From Rhodopseudomonas palustris (lineage in GTDB: Bacteria > Pseudomonadota > Alphaproteobacteria > Rhizobiales > Xanthobacteraceae): DNA of 64,000 nt. The position numbers were made by a program, and so were the translations under genes. The stretch is from NCBI RefSeq assembly GCF_003226555.1, contig NZ_QKQS01000006.1, positions 403,788 to 467,787 on the forward strand, written 5' to 3'. The notes under the pieces were generated by a model. The model saw only the letters and a program-made list of their open reading frames with translations. It searched no databases and was not told the DNA's origin. Positions 8,520 through 17,226 of the stretch are shown here, piece after piece (within the stretch, counting starts at the first letter, position 1; each line of letters opens with the position of its first letter).

Positions 8520-10108
8520 CAGATCATCTCCTCCGCCTTGCGCTTCTTGGCTGCGGCTTCGATCTGCTTCTTGTACTTCTCGCGATAGGCCGGAACGTCC
8601 TTCGGCGTGTCTTCCCAGACGCCGGCGGCATAGCCCTGCCCGACCTCGCCGAAGAACTCTTTCATCTCGTCGAATCGCGCTTTGTTGCCGAGCGCGGCGT
8701 TGATCACCTGCGCCAGCGAGCCGGCACCGGCGGGACCGAACAGCGGCCGCGCCGAGATCAGGTTGGTGAAGTACAAGGCCGGGATCGACATCGTCTTGGC
8801 CTTCTGCACCACCGGGGTGGTGCCGATGGCGAGATCCGGCATGAATTCGTCGACCGCCGCGAAGTCCTGTTCGAGCGAGGCGCGGTATTGAACCTTCACG
8901 CCCTTGGCTTCGAGCCATTCGCGATCCGGATCCGACCATGGCGTGCGCGGCACCGCGGTGCCGACATAAGGCACGTTCGCGCCGCTCTCGATCAAAAGCC
9001 GCGCAACCAGGAGCTCGGAGCCCTCGTAGCCGGACACGGTGATACGCGCGTTGATCGGCTTCGCCGCGAGCGCGGCCTTGATCGCCGGCAGGAAGCGGTT
9101 CTTGGCGGCATCGATCTTGTCGCGCGACACGTTGCAGGCGGTGCCGATCGCTTCCAGCCACGCCTCGGTGCCATCGTGACCGACCGGCGCCGAGCCCACG
9201 ACCTTGCGGCCGGCGAGATCGAACTGACGGATGCACGATTTGTAGAACGGGTGAATCGCCGCGACCACCTGGCAGTCGAGCGCGGCATAAAGCTCGCGCC
9301 ATTCGCGGGTCGGCACCACCGGACCCACGGCAAGGCCGAGCGGATCCAGCATCAGGTTAATACCGACCGGATCGGCCGGGAACATCTCGCCGAGCAGCGT
9401 GACGGTCGGGCGCTCGCTGCGGCCGCCGCGCGGCGCCTGCACCGGGCCCTGCTCCGCTTCCTTGCGGGCGTATTCGAGCATTGCACCGGACAGCACGTCC
9501 TTGGCTTCGGCATGAGTCGGCACGCCGAAGCCCGGCACGTCGATGCCGATGATACGGACGCCGTTGATTTCCTTCGGCAGCAGATCGAGCGGCACGCCCG
9601 AAGCGGTCGGCACGCAGAGATTGGTGATGATGATGGTGTCGTACTGCGCCGGGTCGGCGAGCTTGTACACCGCTTCGCGGATGTCTTCGAACAGCTTGCC
9701 GGTGACCAGCGTTTCCGAACTGAACGGCACGTAGCCGACGGTGCGGCGCGCGCCGTAGAAGTGCGACACGAAGGTGAGGCCGTAGACGCAGCAGGCCGAG
9801 CCGGACAGCACCGTGGCGGTGCGGCGCATCCGCAGGCCGACGCGCAGCGAACCGAACGCCGGGCACATGCTCTGCGGTTGATCATGCGGCCCCTTCGGAT
9901 AGTCGGTCGCATAGCGCGCGAGCGTCTCACTCTTGCCGGCCGCTTCCGCCGCGGCCTTCATCTCGGCGGCACCGGCGTGGCAGCCGAGGCCGTCGGTCTT
10001 GGTCGCCGCTTCGTTGATCGCGGGCGCGGCGTCGCCGGCGGCGACTTCGGCTGCATCATCACCGATCGATCCGGCGATGGGGCCGGAATAACGAGACATG
10101 ACGTTCAT
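8519..10108 (-). CDS. bchY: Chlorophyllide a reductase subunit BchY
   Basis: Second half of the NifDK-like catalytic component that pairs with BchZ. 529 residues from [16 protein letters not shown], chosen because GGGAG lies just upstream; a second in-frame ATG is three codons later. Cluster-region cysteines are visible in [26 protein letters not shown] and [11 protein letters not shown]. The first 60 or so residues are Ala-rich and poorly conserved. The stop overlaps the bchZ start by one base. Confidence 0.97.
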   Translation of the reverse strand: MNVMSRYSGPIAGSIGDDAAEVAAGDAAPAINEAATKTDGLGCHAGAAEMKAAAEAAGKSETLARYATDYPKGPHDQPQSMCPAFGSLRVGLRMRRTATVLSGSACCVYGLTFVSHFYGARRTVGYVPFSSETLVTGKLFEDIREAVYKLADPAQYDTIIITNLCVPTASGVPLDLLPKEINGVRIIGIDVPGFGVPTHAEAKDVLSGAMLEYARKEAEQGPVQAPRGGRSERPTVTLLGEMFPADPVGINLMLDPLGLAVGPVVPTREWRELYAALDCQVVAAIHPFYKSCIRQFDLAGRKVVGSAPVGHDGTEAWLEAIGTACNVSRDKIDAAKNRFLPAIKAALAAKPINARITVSGYEGSELLVARLLIESGANVPYVGTAVPRTPWSDPDREWLEAKGVKVQYRASLEQDFAAVDEFMPDLAIGTTPVVQKAKTMSIPALYFTNLISARPLFGPAGAGSLAQVINAALGNKARFDEMKEFFGEVGQGYAAGVWEDTPKDVPAYREKYKKQIEAAAKKRKAEEMI

Positions 10109-10131
10109 GACGAACTCCCGATCACCCGATC

Positions 10132-11130
10132 TCAGACCTCGTCGTAGATCACTTCGAGCGACGGCTTGTTCAGCACCGAGGCGCCGCACATGTCTTCCAT
10201 CGTCGCCGGCTGGAGCACGACATCGCGCCCGGTGACGTCGCTGGAGAACAACCCGAGCAGGCCATCCTGGGTGAGCGGCTTCGGCCGCACCGGCGGTGCG
10301 GTGGCGACGTTCTCGGCGAGCGTCGCGAACAGCGGACCCCACTGCCCGTCCGGCAGGCCGACGATTTCGTAGTTGGCGCTCTTGCGGCGAATGCCTTCGT
10401 CGGCGGGAATCGCCGACAGCACCGGGATTCCGGCGGCTTGCGCGAACGCCTGCGCCTCGCCGGTGCCGTCGTCCTTGTTGATCACCATGCCGGCGACGCC
10501 GACATTGCCGCCGAGCTTGCGGAAATACTCGACCGCCGAGCAGACGTTGTTGGCAACGTACAGCGACTGCAGATCGTTGGAGCCGACGATGATCACCTTC
10601 TGGCACATGTCGCGGGCGATCGGCAGGCCGAAGCCGCCGCACACCACGTCGCCGAGGAAGTCGAGCAGAACGTAGTCGAAGCCCCACTCGTGGAAGCCGA
10701 GCTTCTCCAGCGTCTCGAAGCCGTGGATGATGCCGCGACCGCCGCAGCCGCGGCCGACTTCCGGACCGCCAAGCTCCATCGCGAACACGCCGTCGCGCTT
10801 GAAGCAGACGTCGCTGATGGTGACTTCCTCGCCGGCGAGCTTCTTCTTCGACGAGGTCTCGATGATGGTCGGGGTCGCCTTGCCGCCGAACAGCAACGAC
10901 GTGGTGTCGCTCTTCGGATCGCAGCCGATCAGCAGCACTTTCTTGCCCTGCTGCGCCATCATGTAAGACAGGTTGGCGAGCGTGAAGCTCTTGCCGATGC
11001 CGCCTTTGCCGTAGATCGCGATGATCTGGGTTTCCTTGGTGACGGGAGTCGTCACCGGAGCATCGGGTTCAATCGACGCTTCGGCCCGGAGTTGTGCGTC
11101 TTGCAGCTTGATCTGCGGAACGACGTTCAT
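10132..11130 (-). CDS. bchX: Chlorophyllide a reductase iron protein BchX
   Basis: NifH-like ATP-dependent reductase that delivers electrons to BchYZ. 332 residues with the P-loop YGKGGIGKS at 40-48 and the two 4Fe-4S ligand cysteines at Cys129 (GRGCGGRGI) and Cys164 (DVVCGGFGLP). The dimer bridges a single cluster. The start ATG overlaps the bchC stop (TGATG), and the frame upstream of it is the bchC shadow. The N-terminal 35 residues before the fold are longer than in NifH, as usual for BchX. Confidence 0.97.
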   Translation of the reverse strand: MNVVPQIKLQDAQLRAEASIEPDAPVTTPVTKETQIIAIYGKGGIGKSFTLANLSYMMAQQGKKVLLIGCDPKSDTTSLLFGGKATPTIIETSSKKKLAGEEVTISDVCFKRDGVFAMELGGPEVGRGCGGRGIIHGFETLEKLGFHEWGFDYVLLDFLGDVVCGGFGLPIARDMCQKVIIVGSNDLQSLYVANNVCSAVEYFRKLGGNVGVAGMVINKDDGTGEAQAFAQAAGIPVLSAIPADEGIRRKSANYEIVGLPDGQWGPLFATLAENVATAPPVRPKPLTQDGLLGLFSSDVTGRDVVLQPATMEDMCGASVLNKPSLEVIYDEV

Positions 11131-12068
11131 CAGCTCGGTCTCCAATTCAGAACCATTTTGAGGCAAGCAGGGTCTTCGAAAGCGATCCGATAGGCGTCGG
11201 GGGCCGACGCCGCCTCCTGGTGGTGTGTGATCAGTCCGTCGAGCGAGAGCTTGCCGCTGTCGATCAGCGCCTTGGTGGCGCCGATGTCCGGCGGCTGCCA
11301 TTCCGCCGCGACCCGAATGCGTGCTTCACGCATGAACGCGGGCGGGAACGAGAACGACAGCGGCTCGCTGTAAAATCCAGCGAGCACGATCTCGCCGGTG
11401 GCCGCGATGCGCGAGATCAAAGTGTCGAGTAATTTCGGATCGCCGCTGACGTCGTAGATGCTGCGATAGTCACGACGTTCGTCGGATGCGGGATCGATCA
11501 CCGCATAGCCTTCGGCACCGCCGGTGCGGATCGGGTTCTTCTCCCACACCACCGGCGGCGGATTGCCGAGCGCGATCGAAATCCGCGCTAATAGCCGTCC
11601 GAGCACGCCGTGACCGACAATGCAGTCCGGCGGTGTCGCGCCGCGCGCCGCGATCGCGTGATAAGCCGTCGCCGCCAGCGCGATCAGGATACCGCGCTCG
11701 CCGAGCTGCGAATCCAAAGGCACCACGCGCTTGGCCGGAACCACCAGCCGCGACGCCGAAGCGCCGAACAGGCCGCGCACCTCGCCGAAGCACTTCGCCC
11801 CGGGCACGAACACCATCTGTCCCGGCTTGAGGTCGGTAGCCGCTCCGGCCTCGACGACCTCGCCGACCGACTCGTAGCCGGGGACCAGCGGATAGCCCAT
11901 GCCGGGGAATTGCGGCATCCGGCCCGACCACAACAGCCGCTCCGTGCCGGTGCTGACGCCACTCCAGGCAACATCGACAACGATGTCGTCGTCAGTCGGC
12001 GCCGTGAGGCTCAATCGACTGAGTTCGACCTGTTGTGGCTGCTTGAGTACGACCGCGATGGTGTCCAT
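11130..12068 (-). CDS. bchC: Bacteriochlorophyllide a dehydrogenase BchC
   Basis: Oxidises the 3-hydroxyethyl group of 3-hydroxyethyl bacteriochlorophyllide a to acetyl, giving bacteriochlorophyllide a. 312 residues of the medium-chain dehydrogenase fold, beginning MDTIAVVLKQPQQVELSRLS, with GVSTGTERLLWSGRMP and a nucleotide-binding region around IVGHGVLGRLLARI. First gene of bchCXYZ. Two PpsR boxes, one of them perfect, lie 40-85 bases upstream, so it is probably repressed by PpsR. Confidence 0.96.
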   Translation of the reverse strand: MDTIAVVLKQPQQVELSRLSLTAPTDDDIVVDVAWSGVSTGTERLLWSGRMPQFPGMGYPLVPGYESVGEVVEAGAATDLKPGQMVFVPGAKCFGEVRGLFGASASRLVVPAKRVVPLDSQLGERGILIALAATAYHAIAARGATPPDCIVGHGVLGRLLARISIALGNPPPVVWEKNPIRTGGAEGYAVIDPASDERRDYRSIYDVSGDPKLLDTLISRIAATGEIVLAGFYSEPLSFSFPPAFMREARIRVAAEWQPPDIGATKALIDSGKLSLDGLITHHQEAASAPDAYRIAFEDPACLKMVLNWRPS

Positions 12069-12109
12069 CGCCTACTCCAAATTCCGAACGGCAGAGCTCT
12101 GCCGCCGAC

Positions 12110-12127
12110 TGTTATGCTAAACTGACG
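12110..12127. promoter_or_regulatory. Near-consensus PpsR box upstream of bchC
   Basis: TGTTATGCTAAACTGACG matches TGT-N12-ACA except for the last base. It ends eight bases before a perfect box at 12136. Eight-base spacing of paired boxes is the arrangement reported for cooperative CrtJ/PpsR binding at bchC in Rhodobacter. Confidence 0.6.
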
Positions 12128-12135
12128 GATCACAG

Positions 12136-12153
12136 TGTCAAGCCAGATTAACA
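12136..12153. promoter_or_regulatory. Perfect PpsR box upstream of bchC
   Basis: TGTCAAGCCAGATTAACA is an exact TGT-N12-ACA. It lies between the crtF stop (12157) and the bchC start (12068), upstream of bchC in the direction of transcription. Confidence 0.8.
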
Positions 12154-12156
12154 CAA

Positions 12157-13278
12157 CTACCGTTTGGAGGCGGTAATCACGGAAGCAACCAGCGGCATCG
12201 GAACCGGGTGCAGCACGACCTGGGAGAAGCCCGCATTCTCCAGCATGGCCTGCAGCCGAGGGAAGCTCCGGGCCTTCCCGGAGCCCATCGCGTAAAGGTA
12301 AAAGGCGAAATAGGCGTCGGAGATCGCCGCGGTGCCGGGAAGCCCCGCGATCGGCTCGGCGATCAGCAATTTGCCGTTGTCAGGCAGAGCCTTGTGGACA
12401 GCGCGCAGCAGCGCCTCGACCACCGCGTCGTCGTGATCATGGATCACCCTGACCAGCGAAATGATGTCGGCGCCTTCGGGGAGCGGGTCGGTCGTGAAGC
12501 TGCCGCCCACCGCGGTCGCCCTGCCCGCGAGCCCATTGGCCGCGAACCGCGCCGCCGCCTTCTCGGCTACCGCCGGCAGGTCGAACAGCATGCAGCGGAG
12601 ATCCGGCGCCTGGGCGGCGACCGCCGACAGGAACGAGCCGTCACCGCCGCCGACGTCGAGCAGGCAGCGGTGGTCGCGGAACGAATAGACGTGGAGCACC
12701 TCGCGCGCGATCATCGGCTGCGACGCCGCCATCAGTTCGGTATAGGACGCAATCGCATCGGCCGGCAGCTCGCCCGGCCGCTCGCCCCGCACATACGCCC
12801 AATACGCCGCAAGCTCCCCGCCCCCGCGCGCCCCGCACAGCAGCCTCACAGGATCAGCAAGGTCCCGATACAGCATCGCGTGATGCGCAACGAGCGCCAG
12901 CACGCCGGCATTGCCGCGCAGCTCGGCGCCGAGCTGGCCGAGGCCGTAGCGATCGCCGCTGCGGCCCTGAAGCAATCGGAGCGCGACCGCGCCGTCGAGC
13001 AGCATCCGCATCGACTCGACCGGTAGCGACAGCCGCGCGGCGAGGTCTTCGGCGGTAGCGGGGCGCTCGGCGACGATGTCGAACAGCCGGAGCTGCACGC
13101 AGGCCAGCAGTATCTGCGAATAGACGAAGCCCGCAACCAGATCGAACATCGCGACGGCACGCCGACGGGCGACCGGGCGCATCAGTGGAAACACCGCAGC
13201 AAAGCGCTGAAAACGCGGATTCGACAGGATCGAATCGCGCCAGCCGAGCAGCCGGTCACGCAGGCTCAAGGAGACCAT
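12157..13278 (-). CDS. crtF: Hydroxyneurosporene O-methyltransferase CrtF
   Basis: SAM-dependent methylation of the 1-hydroxyl of acyclic carotenoids, giving the methoxy end groups of spirilloxanthin-type pigments. 373 residues: an N-terminal dimerisation domain, then the methyltransferase domain with LLDVGGGDGSFLSAVA (SAM loop) near residue 210 and RVIHDHDDAVVEALL later. It is transcribed toward bchC, ending 88 bases before it. It begins shortly after the crtE stop (49-base gap), so crtE-crtF may be one unit. Confidence 0.95.
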   Translation of the reverse strand: MVSLSLRDRLLGWRDSILSNPRFQRFAAVFPLMRPVARRRAVAMFDLVAGFVYSQILLACVQLRLFDIVAERPATAEDLAARLSLPVESMRMLLDGAVALRLLQGRSGDRYGLGQLGAELRGNAGVLALVAHHAMLYRDLADPVRLLCGARGGGELAAYWAYVRGERPGELPADAIASYTELMAASQPMIAREVLHVYSFRDHRCLLDVGGGDGSFLSAVAAQAPDLRCMLFDLPAVAEKAAARFAANGLAGRATAVGGSFTTDPLPEGADIISLVRVIHDHDDAVVEALLRAVHKALPDNGKLLIAEPIAGLPGTAAISDAYFAFYLYAMGSGKARSFPRLQAMLENAGFSQVVLHPVPMPLVASVITASKR

Positions 13279-13327
13279 CTGGTTCTGCTAACACCGGCCG
13301 GCCGCGAAGGCCAAGCCGGCGGCCGCA

Positions 13328-14194
13328 TCAGGCCGCAGACGCGGCGAGCTTGGCCGGCACCAAGCGGGTCGCTTCCGACATGATCAGCGACCGCAGCTCG
13401 TTGCCATTGGTGCATTCCGGCATCGCCTCGACGGCGCCGCGCACCAGGGATTTGAGGTGATAGATCGCGCCGTCGATGCCCATCTCACGCACCGCACTGG
13501 GGCGATCGTGGGCGACGTCCTGCCCGACCGGCTTGCCGATCTCTTCGACGTCGGCAGCGGCGTCACGCAGGTCGTCGGCGACCTGATAGGCCTCGCCGAT
13601 CTTGTCGCCGACCATCCGCCACGGTTCCGGATCGGCACCGGCCGAAGCCGCGCCCATCGCGGTGGCGGCGACGAACAGCGCGCCGGTCTTGGAGCGGTGA
13701 TAATGCGCGAGGTTGATCTCGGACTCGCATTCCCAGGCCTGACCGGCGACGATGCCGAACGGCACGCCGACCGCACTGCCGATCAGCTGGGTCAGCTTCA
13801 GCAGCCGGTCCGCCGGGCCCTCGGCCCGCGCGATGGTCTGGAACGCCAGCACGATCATCGCGTCACCGGCGAGCACCGCGAGCGGTTCACCGAACGCCTT
13901 GTGCACCGAGGGGCGACCGCGGCGCAGGTCGGCGCCATCGAAGCACGGCAGATCGTCATGGATCAGCGAAGCGCAATGCATCAACTCGAGCGCGGCGCCG
14001 GCAGCTTCGGTAATGCCCGGATTGTCTTCGCCGCAGGCAAGCGCCACGCTGTGGCAAAGCCGTGGCCGAACCCGCGCCCCACGCGGGAACACCGCGCTCC
14101 GCATCGCCGCCGCCAGACGCGGCGGGCATCCGGCCATGTCGGCCTGATTGAGCGCATCCGTCAGAGCACGCTCGATCCGATTGGTCACATCCAT
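13328..14194 (-). CDS. crtE: Geranylgeranyl diphosphate synthase CrtE
   Basis: Makes geranylgeranyl diphosphate for carotenoids and the bacteriochlorophyll tail. 288 residues from MDVTNRIERALTDAL; the frame runs 11 codons further upstream, but this ATG has GGGAG eight bases before it. First Asp-rich motif HDDLPCFDGADLRRGRPS around residues 79-96 and second motif DDLRDAAAD are both present. Diverges from crtD across a region with PpsR boxes. Confidence 0.96.
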   Translation of the reverse strand: MDVTNRIERALTDALNQADMAGCPPRLAAAMRSAVFPRGARVRPRLCHSVALACGEDNPGITEAAGAALELMHCASLIHDDLPCFDGADLRRGRPSVHKAFGEPLAVLAGDAMIVLAFQTIARAEGPADRLLKLTQLIGSAVGVPFGIVAGQAWECESEINLAHYHRSKTGALFVAATAMGAASAGADPEPWRMVGDKIGEAYQVADDLRDAAADVEEIGKPVGQDVAHDRPSAVREMGIDGAIYHLKSLVRGAVEAMPECTNGNELRSLIMSEATRLVPAKLAASAA

Positions 14195-14221
14195 GGCCAC
14201 ACTCCCGCGCTGAGGCACAAG

Positions 14222-14284
14222 TGTCAATTAACTTGTCATGCGAAACTGTAAGTTATTATGGACACCTGTCAATGATATGGCTCA
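14222..14284. promoter_or_regulatory. crtE-crtD divergent promoter region with PpsR boxes
   Basis: A perfect TGT-N12-ACA box, TGTAAGTTATTATGGACA, occupies 14247-14264. Two imperfect relatives flank it: TGTCAATGATATGGCTCA at 14267-14284 (TGT-N12-TCA) and TGTCAATTAACTTGTCAT at 14222-14239 (TGT-N12-CAT). All lie in the 108-base gap between the divergent starts, so one cluster could control both genes. Confidence 0.75.
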
Positions 14285-14302
14285 AAGATAGCTAAGGTCG
14301 GA

Positions 14303-15874
14303 GTGGGAAAGCGGATGCGGGATCAGACCGCGAGGAATCGCGTCGTAGTGATCGGCGCCGGCGTCGCGGGACTAGCCTCTGCGTTGGCTCTCGCCGCGCG
14401 CGGCTTCGACGTGACGGTGCTCGAACGTGCCGACGGCCCCGGCGGCAAGATGCGCGAAGTCGCGATCGGAGGAGCGCGGATCGACAGCGGCCCGACCGTG
14501 TTCACGATGCGCTGGGTTTTCGAGGAGCTGTTCGCCGGCATCGGTCTGAATTTCTCCGAGCATGTCCGGCTACGACCTTTGTCGGTGCTCGCCCGCCACG
14601 CCTGGGACGACACCCAGCATCTCGACCTGTTCGCCGACGAGGCCCGCTCGGCCGATGCGATCGGCGTCTTCGCCGGCGCCGCTGAAGCCAGGCGCTACCG
14701 CCAGTTCTGCGCCGACAGCCGGCGTATCTACGAGATTCTGGAACAGCCGTTCCTGCGTGCCACCGCGCCGAGCCTGCCGAAGCTCGCGACCGCCGGCGGG
14801 CTCAGCGGCCTGATCGAGCTACGCAAGATCCGCCCGTTCACCACGATGTGGAAAGCGCTCGGCGATTACTTCCACGATCCGCGGATGCGGCAATTGTTCG
14901 GCCGCTATGCGACCTATTGCGGATCGTCGCCGTTCGATGCGCCGGCGACGCTGATGCTGGTGGCCCACGTCGAACACGAGGGTGTCTGGATCATCGAAGG
15001 CGGCATGCACGCGCTGGCGCGGGCGCTGGCCGATTGCGCCGCCAGGTTCGGCGCGACGATTCGCTATCGGCAAAGCGTGCGGGAAGTGATGGTGTCCGGC
15101 GGACGCGCCGCCGGCGTGATCCTGGAGAGCGGCGAGCGGATCGAGGCGCATTCGGTGATCGTCAACGCCGACGTCGGCGCGCTGCCGGCGGGCCTGTTCG
15201 GCGAGGCGGTGCGCGCGGCGGCGGCACCGCTCGCGCCGCGGCTGCGCTCGCTGTCGGCGATCACCTGGAGCATGGTGGCGAAGACCGCAGGATTTCCGCT
15301 CAGCCGACATTCGGTGTTCTTCTCGCGGGATTATCCACGGGAGTTCGCCGAGATTTTCGGCCGCGGCGAGGTGCCGAGCGAACCGACGGTGTATGTCTGC
15401 GCGCAGGATCGTATCGACGACGAGGCGCGCCTGGCCGCAGGCGGCGAAGAGGAATTGCTGGTGCTGATCAACGCGCCACCGGTCGGCGATCGCAACAGCT
15501 TCGATCAGGACGAAATCGCCCGCGCCGCCGAGCGTGCATTCGGCGCGCTGCAGCGCTGCGGACTGCGGCTCGACATCGATCCGAGCAAGGCCGAGGTGAC
15601 AACCCCGGCGGATTTCAACCGGCTGTTCCCGGCGACTGGCGGCGCGCTGTATGGTCGCGCCTCGCACGGCTGGAGCGCCTCGTTCGAACGCCCCGGAGCG
15701 CGTACAAGGATTCCCGGCCTGTATCTGGCCGGCGGCAGCACCCATCCGGGTCCCGGCGTGCCGATGGCCGCGCTCTCCGGTCGCGCCGCGGCAGCGGCGT
15801 TGTTCGCCGATCTCGACTCCAACCCGGCCGGGCCGAGGCCTGCGCTTCGTCCGGCTTCATCGAAGACGACGTGA
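14303..15874 (+). CDS. crtD: Hydroxyneurosporene/methoxyneurosporene desaturase CrtD
   Basis: FAD-dependent 3,4-desaturase of acyclic hydroxylated carotenoids in the spirilloxanthin branch. 523 residues if it begins at the GTG (14303), 519 from the ATG at 14315; GGAG at 14301-14304 suits the ATG. VVVIGAGVAGLASALALAAR forms the FAD-binding fold, and GLYLAGGSTHPGPGVPMA at the C-terminus is the phytoene-desaturase signature. crtC follows after four bases. Confidence 0.93.
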   Translation: MGKRMRDQTARNRVVVIGAGVAGLASALALAARGFDVTVLERADGPGGKMREVAIGGARIDSGPTVFTMRWVFEELFAGIGLNFSEHVRLRPLSVLARHAWDDTQHLDLFADEARSADAIGVFAGAAEARRYRQFCADSRRIYEILEQPFLRATAPSLPKLATAGGLSGLIELRKIRPFTTMWKALGDYFHDPRMRQLFGRYATYCGSSPFDAPATLMLVAHVEHEGVWIIEGGMHALARALADCAARFGATIRYRQSVREVMVSGGRAAGVILESGERIEAHSVIVNADVGALPAGLFGEAVRAAAAPLAPRLRSLSAITWSMVAKTAGFPLSRHSVFFSRDYPREFAEIFGRGEVPSEPTVYVCAQDRIDDEARLAAGGEEELLVLINAPPVGDRNSFDQDEIARAAERAFGALQRCGLRLDIDPSKAEVTTPADFNRLFPATGGALYGRASHGWSASFERPGARTRIPGLYLAGGSTHPGPGVPMAALSGRAAAAALFADLDSNPAGPRPALRPASSKTT

Positions 15875-15878
15875 GACT

Positions 15879-16832
15879 ATGATTGCCTGGCCTAACGAGA
15901 CCGACGAACGCCGCGCCGGATTCAATGTCGACATTCCGCGCAACGGCTACGCCTGGTGGTACGTCGACGCGATCAGCGACGACGGCCGCGAAGGGCTGAC
16001 CATCATCGCCTTCATCGGCAGCGTGTTCTCGCCGTACTACGCGTTCGCGCGCCGCCGCGCGCCGGCAGATCCGCTCGACCACTGCGCCATCAACGTCGCA
16101 CTGTATCACCAGGCCGGCAAGCGCTGGACCATGACCGAGCGCGGACGCGGCCGTGTCGCGCGCAACGTCAACTCCTTCCTGATCGGGCCGAGCGATCTCG
16201 GCTGGAACGGCAAGACGCTGACCATCAACATCCGCGAAACCGGCGCGCCGGTGCCGGGGCGGATCGAGGGCCGCGTCCGGGTGACGCCGGCCGCGATCAC
16301 CAAGGATTTCTTCGTCCTCAACCCGCAGGGCAATCACCGCTGGTGGCCGATCGCGCCGCGGGCGCGGGTCGAGGTCGAACTGCGGCGGCCGAACCTGTCG
16401 TGGCAGGGCGAAGGCTATCTCGACAGCAACGCCGGCGACGAGCCGATCGAAACCGGCTTCAGGCATTGGGAATGGGCGCGGGGCGCGATGCGCGACAAGA
16501 CCGTGATCCTGTACGAAGCCGAACGCCGCGACGGCAGCCGGGTCGATCTCGCCGTCACCTTTGATGCTGCGGGCAACAAACAGGAATTCACCCCGCCGCA
16601 GCTGCTGCCGTTGCCGCGCTCGGGGTGGCGGGTCGACCGCAGCGCGCGCAGCGAGGCCGATGCGAAACTCGTCCGCACCCTGGAAGACACCCCGTTCTAC
16701 GCCCGCTCGATGGTGGAGACGACGCTGCTCGGCGAGAAAGTCACGCTGATGCACGAAAGCCTGTCCCTCGACCGCTTCCGCATGCCAGTGGTGCAAGCCA
16801 TGCTGCCGTTCCGGATGCCCCGGCGGAGGTAG
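15879..16832 (+). CDS. crtC: Acyclic carotenoid 1,2-hydratase CrtC
   Basis: Adds water to the terminal double bond of neurosporene or lycopene, forming 1-hydroxy carotenoids, the substrates of CrtD and CrtF. 317 residues from MIAWPNETDERRAGFNVDIP, with the family's conserved WYVDAISDDGREGLTIIAFIGSVFSPYY region (residues 27-54) and HCAINVALY. The start ATG follows the crtD stop by four bases; a longer upstream frame is the crtD shadow. Convergent with the two small membrane protein genes. Confidence 0.95.
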   Translation: MIAWPNETDERRAGFNVDIPRNGYAWWYVDAISDDGREGLTIIAFIGSVFSPYYAFARRRAPADPLDHCAINVALYHQAGKRWTMTERGRGRVARNVNSFLIGPSDLGWNGKTLTINIRETGAPVPGRIEGRVRVTPAAITKDFFVLNPQGNHRWWPIAPRARVEVELRRPNLSWQGEGYLDSNAGDEPIETGFRHWEWARGAMRDKTVILYEAERRDGSRVDLAVTFDAAGNKQEFTPPQLLPLPRSGWRVDRSARSEADAKLVRTLEDTPFYARSMVETTLLGEKVTLMHESLSLDRFRMPVVQAMLPFRMPRRR

Positions 16833-16869
16833 CTACCACGACTAACACCGTTACGCTGTCATGGCCGGG

Positions 16870-17022
16870 CTAAGTGCGCTCGTTCTCGGAGGTTGTTCTT
16901 TCCCTCTCCGCCTCCCGCTTGCGATCCAGTCGCCTGCCTTGCCACTCCAGCACGGCCCAGCCGGCGGCGAACATGCCGAGCATCAGGATCTCGAAGTAGT
17001 TGAAGGCGCTGTCGCTGTTCAT
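16870..17022 (-). CDS. Small single-helix membrane protein, second of a tandem pair
   Basis: A 50-residue protein of unknown function. It starts MNSDSAFNYFEILMLGMFAA and has one predicted transmembrane helix (about residues 8-25), then a highly charged tail, LEWQGRQLDRKREAERERT. The ATG overlaps the stop of the preceding small gene (ATGA, four bases), a strong sign that it is translated. The two proteins look alike: short N-terminus, one helix, then L-E-x-Q-G-(K/R)-x-L-D-R and an Arg/Glu tail. Too short to be picked up by most gene callers. Confidence 0.72.
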   Translation of the reverse strand: MNSDSAFNYFEILMLGMFAAGWAVLEWQGRRLDRKREAERERTTSENERT

Positions 17023-17153
17023 GGCGCGCGGTCCTCGTCGCGCTCGGCGCGGGCGCGGTCGAGGCGCTTGCCTTGGCGCTCCAGCACCAGCCAGCCGACC
17101 ACCAGACAGGCGAACACCGCGATCAGTTCGATCAGCCCGTAATACTGCTCCAT
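17019..17153 (-). CDS. Small single-helix membrane protein, first of a tandem pair
   Basis: A 44-residue protein of unknown function. It starts MEQYYGLIELIAVFACLVVG, has a transmembrane helix at about residues 6-24 and then the charged tail LERQGKRLDRARAERDEDRA. It begins 73 bases after hemF on the same strand and overlaps its sister gene by four bases. The LERQGKRLDR / LEWQGRQLDR correspondence indicates duplication. A role in membrane organisation, pigment handling or a small oxidase-like subunit is possible, but nothing in the sequence decides. Confidence 0.72.
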   Translation of the reverse strand: MEQYYGLIELIAVFACLVVGWLVLERQGKRLDRARAERDEDRAP

Positions 17154-17226
17154 CGCAGGCTCCATTGATCCACCGCGACCCGCGTGCGGGCCGCGGCCGG
17201 TCCAGGCGCGCTCCTGCGCGCCGCGA

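Noticed and set aside
10439..11192. Plus-strand frame opposite bchX
   Set aside because: Shadow of bchX, whose P-loop and cluster cysteines are unambiguous.
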